Part shown: positions 5,519 to 7,391 of the stretch, piece after piece
Layout: every line of letters starts with the position of its first letter
Position numbering within the stretch: the stretch's first letter is position 1
Assembly (NCBI GenBank): GCA_944349915.1
Contig: CALVNU010000046.1
Location: 1 to 7,391, forward strand
Length of the DNA stretch: 7,391 nt
Origin: an uncultured Clostridia bacterium
GTDB taxonomy: Bacteria; Bacillota; Clostridia; Christensenellales; UBA1242
Direction: 5' to 3'
The notes under the pieces: generated by a model
Seen by the model: the letters and a program-made list of their open reading frames with translations, nothing else
Told to the model about the DNA's origin: nothing
Databases searched by the model: none
Position numbers and translations under genes: made by a program

Positions 5519-5965
5519 ATGGACGAAAAAAAACGCAATGAGGCTTATAACCGCTATGTGAAAGCCAAAATTCCAAAAACAAAACCATGGCCAAGCCTTT
5601 TCAATTCTTTTTGGGTGGGTGGTCTTATTTGCTGTCTTGGGCAGGGGATTAATGATTTAATTTTGCTTTGGTTTCCGTCAATGGCAGAGCAAACGGCATG
5701 GGCTTACACTTTGATTGTTTTGATTTTTATTGCCTCTTTCTTGACAGGTATTGGTGTTTATGATAAAATTGGCAAGTTTGCTGGTGGTGGCTCAATTGTC
5801 CCTATCACCGGTTTTTCAAATTCTATCACTTCACCAGCGCTAGAGTTTAAGCATGAAGGCATTGTGTATGGAATTTTTGTCAAAATGTTTACAATTGCAG
5901 GGCCTGTTATTGTTACTGGGGTTGTTGCTAGTTTTGTTGTAGGTGTGATTTATTTGTTTATATAG
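5519..5965 (+). CDS. spoVAC: Stage V sporulation protein AC (SpoVAC), dipicolinic acid channel component
   Basis: 148 residues, matching the usual length of about 150. SpoVAC is an inner-membrane protein of the forespore that acts with SpoVAD and SpoVAE in Ca-dipicolinate uptake, and as a channel at germination. Membrane segments are visible at about 28-50, 62-80 and 120-147, after a basic cytosolic start. The family signature is seen at 78-102: IGVYDKIGKFAGGGSIVP followed by ITGFSNS, then ALEFKHEG. ATG 5519 has AGAGGTG at 5506-5512; an in-frame TTG at 5468 is less likely as a start. It is usually the first gene of a spoVAC-AD-AE operon, but here a terminator and another gene follow. No clear sigma-G promoter was identified. 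Confidence 0.93.
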   Translation: MDEKKRNEAYNRYVKAKIPKTKPWPSLFNSFWVGGLICCLGQGINDLILLWFPSMAEQTAWAYTLIVLIFIASFLTGIGVYDKIGKFAGGGSIVPITGFSNSITSPALEFKHEGIVYGIFVKMFTIAGPVIVTGVVASFVVGVIYLFI

Positions 5966-6057
5966 CCACTAGAAATTCCAAAAGTTTGAATGAGCTAAAT
6001 GCAAATTTTTGGAAAAGTGAAAAGGGTTTATCGAAGAAATTTAATTTAAACCTAAGT

Positions 6058-6086
6058 TTTTGCAAAGAGATTTGCAAAATTTTTTT
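6058..6086 (+). terminator. Intrinsic terminator after spoVAC
   Basis: A perfect 9-bp stem, TTTTGCAAA (6058-6066) with TTTGCAAAA (6071-6079), a GAGA loop and a run of seven T (6080-6086). The stem is AT-rich and so of moderate strength. It separates spoVAC from the following gene. Confidence 0.65.
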
Positions 6087-6092
6087 ATAAAA

Positions 6093-6113
6093 TTTGTCAA
6101 AACACTTGACAAA
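6093..6113. promoter_or_regulatory. Operator-like inverted repeat over the -35 element
   Basis: TTTGTCAA (6093-6100) and TTGACAAA (6106-6113) are perfect inverted copies with a 5-bp centre (AACAC). The right arm contains the TTGACA -35 element of the promoter at 6106-6134. This is the usual geometry of a dimeric repressor site. The protein that would bind is unknown. Confidence 0.55.
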
Positions 6114-6134
6114 ATTTCGGAGGGGGGGTAATAT
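6106..6134 (+). promoter_or_regulatory. Sigma-A promoter of the 333-residue protein gene
   Basis: TTGACA (6106-6111) and TAATAT (6129-6134) with the ideal 17-bp spacer. The spacer ends in a run of seven G (6122-6128), unusual in this AT-rich setting. Transcription would start near 6141, leaving a leader of about 16 nt with AAGGAG at 6145-6150. Confidence 0.75.
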
Positions 6135-6156
6135 AGGCTTATAAAAGGAGAGAAAG

Positions 6157-7158
6157 ATGAAAAAGATTTTATTAACATTGCTTGTTCTCGTGCTTATTGT
6201 TGGCGCTGGCATTGGTGGGTATTTTATTGGGAAGAGCCAAAATGATGGAGAACTTAGCACAGAAAACAAGGTGACTGAAGCGCAGGTTGTTGAAGTTATC
6301 GACAATTGTTGTGAAAGTTTGGGGTGGACGTTTGCTGAAAATTTAGAGTCAAGCGCACAGTTGAGCTTAGCAACGGCAAATCAAAATAACACAAAGAGTG
6401 TAAATTCAAATCATGCTGAAGTTTATGAAAGCGACGGAATGTATTATATTGATTCTTATGGAAATTCTATAGAATCTTTAAATAAATTAGCTTTGTTCTT
6501 CTCTAAATTTGCTTTATCAACAGATGAAGTTAGAGAAAACACTTTTTATATTTCTTCTGCAAAGGCATCTATGGAAGTTTCACCAGGTAATGTGCTTAAT
6601 ACTGAAGGAATTATGGGTTTTTATTATAGATTAGGATTGACTAAAGCGGAAATATACATATATGATTTTGCTAACAATCGTTTGGCATATTCAATTATTG
6701 TTGAAATTAATACGCCTTATACCATAAGCATTTTTACAGATCATGTTGCAAGTCCATCGGGAATTATTGATGGATATCAATATGTGGAACTTAAGATGGA
6801 TCCGGATACTGAGCAAGTTTATCAATATACAAAAGTGTGGATGGAAACTGAACCTGTAAGTCAAGAGCCTGATTGGGTAGGGCCTCAATTTCAAGATTTT
6901 GCAGATGCTCAGTTGGAAGATATTTATCGTTTAGCTTTTCTTCAATGCAATATAGATGATGATTATTTAATTAAGATGCGCAAAGAAGACCTTGAAACTG
7001 AAAATGTTTATACATTTGATATCTTAAAAAATATGATATTGAGTGCAAGAGATGAAATAGTTGAGGTGAACTTTAGCAATTCTCAAGCAGACTATATCGA
7101 AACTGATGTTATGGAACAGGTTTTCTTAGCATTGGGCTATAAAATAATAGCAGAATAA
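6157..7158 (+). CDS. Membrane-anchored protein of unknown function between spoVAC and spoVAD
   Basis: 333 residues, family not recognised. ATG 6157 follows AAGGAG (6145-6150). The N-terminus MKK plus a hydrophobic stretch at 4-24, with the glycine-rich end GAGIGGYFIG, is a membrane anchor or uncleaved signal; there is no lipobox Cys. The rest is mostly acidic and predicted soluble, so it should face outside the membrane. A pair Cys51-Cys52 and Cys264 are its only cysteines. After a short Ser/Asn-rich stretch (63-85) come alternating segments of strand-like (165-230) and helix-like (245-300) character, without known motifs. It has its own promoter, operator-like dyad and terminator, so it forms a one-gene unit inside the spoVA order. 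A role in the forespore membrane or in germination is possible, but rests only on position. Confidence 0.85.
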   Translation: MKKILLTLLVLVLIVGAGIGGYFIGKSQNDGELSTENKVTEAQVVEVIDNCCESLGWTFAENLESSAQLSLATANQNNTKSVNSNHAEVYESDGMYYIDSYGNSIESLNKLALFFSKFALSTDEVRENTFYISSAKASMEVSPGNVLNTEGIMGFYYRLGLTKAEIYIYDFANNRLAYSIIVEINTPYTISIFTDHVASPSGIIDGYQYVELKMDPDTEQVYQYTKVWMETEPVSQEPDWVGPQFQDFADAQLEDIYRLAFLQCNIDDDYLIKMRKEDLETENVYTFDILKNMILSARDEIVEVNFSNSQADYIETDVMEQVFLALGYKIIAE

Positions 7159-7174
7159 AAGTTGATTTATCTTC

Positions 7175-7210
7175 ACAAAAAAAGTTATCTTGACGGATAA
7201 CTTTTTTTGT
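7175..7210 (+). terminator. Strong intrinsic terminator after the 333-residue protein gene
   Basis: A perfect 15-bp stem (7175-7189 with 7196-7210) around the 6-nt loop TTGACG. Its right arm contains seven T (7202-7208) and the left the matching A run, so the symmetric structure may also work on the other strand. It ends 55 bp before spoVAD. Confidence 0.85.
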
Positions 7211-7265
7211 TTAAAAACCGTTTGTTAGGACAATAAAATATAAAGCAAACAGATTTAGGAGCTTT

Positions 7266-7391
7266 ATGAAGAAAAATCAGACGGTAAAATTTAGAAATAA
7301 GCCAAGAATTGTGGGAAGTTATTCAATTGTAGGGCCAAAAGAAGGTAAGGGGAATTTTGCGCCTTACTTTAACTATGTTATGCAGGACGAT
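7266..7391 (+). CDS. spoVAD: Stage V sporulation protein AD (SpoVAD), N-terminal 42 codons (cut by window end)
   Basis: ATG 7266 is preceded by AGGAG (7257-7261) and the frame is open to the window end. The visible residues start MKKNQTVKFRNKPRIVGSYS and go on to IVGPKEGKGNFAPYF. They follow the start of SpoVAD proteins, which show QT..F.NP..., then a VGPKE..G segment. SpoVAD is a thiolase-fold protein of about 338 residues that binds dipicolinic acid at the forespore membrane and works with SpoVAC and SpoVAE. It is normally directly downstream of spoVAC; here it is 1300 bp away, behind a strong terminator, so it needs its own promoter or read-through. I could not identify that promoter. Confidence 0.85.
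   Translation, partial: MKKNQTVKFRNKPRIVGSYSIVGPKEGKGNFAPYFNYVMQDD

Noticed and set aside
7190..7217. Promoter for spoVAD using TTGACG in the terminator loop with TAAAAA 16 bp on
   Set aside because: Both hexamers are imperfect and the overlap with a strong terminator makes it doubtful.

Overview
The window reads as a piece of the chromosome of an AT-rich, endospore-forming Firmicute, most likely an uncultured member of the Clostridia. The evidence is a complete spoIIAA-spoIIAB-sigF operon, followed after an interruption by spoVAC and the start of spoVAD. Other support comes from AGGAGG-type ribosome binding sites, sigma-A-like promoters and tRNA genes that all encode their CCA end. No plasmid, phage or transposase gene is visible.

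Layout. Positions 3-377 hold the 3' part of a second sigma-F-like gene, noticeably richer in GC than the rest of the window, closed by an intrinsic terminator. Positions 481-1342 are a tRNA block: Pro(TGG), Met or Ile2(CAT), Asp(GTC), Phe(GAA), Thr(TGT), Tyr(GTA), with promoters and a final terminator. Positions 1343-1814 are an AT-rich leader region with a sigma-A-like promoter and a terminator-like hairpin ahead of spoIIA. Positions 1815-3299 are spoIIAA, spoIIAB and sigF, tightly packed. On the minus strand, 3350-5074 encodes a 574-residue Asn/Gln/Tyr-rich lipoprotein convergent with sigF. The gap 5075-5518 holds a degenerate array of 16-bp repeats that alternate as two types (32-bp higher-order period). 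spoVAC (5519-5965) follows and ends in its own terminator. Next comes an unrecognised membrane-anchored protein (6157-7158) with its own sigma-A-like promoter, an operator-like dyad and a terminator, then the first 42 codons of spoVAD (7266 to the window end).

How it fits together. In Bacillus and many clostridia the spoIIA operon is followed by spoVA genes. SpoIIAA, SpoIIAB and sigma F form the partner-switching module that turns on forespore-specific transcription; the SpoVA proteins move dipicolinic acid into the forespore and out at germination. Here that order is kept but interrupted twice: by the inverted lipoprotein gene with its repeat-bearing upstream region, and by the 333-residue protein gene between spoVAC and spoVAD. 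The two inserted genes and the repeat array are the least explained parts of the window. Their link to sporulation is inferred only from position.
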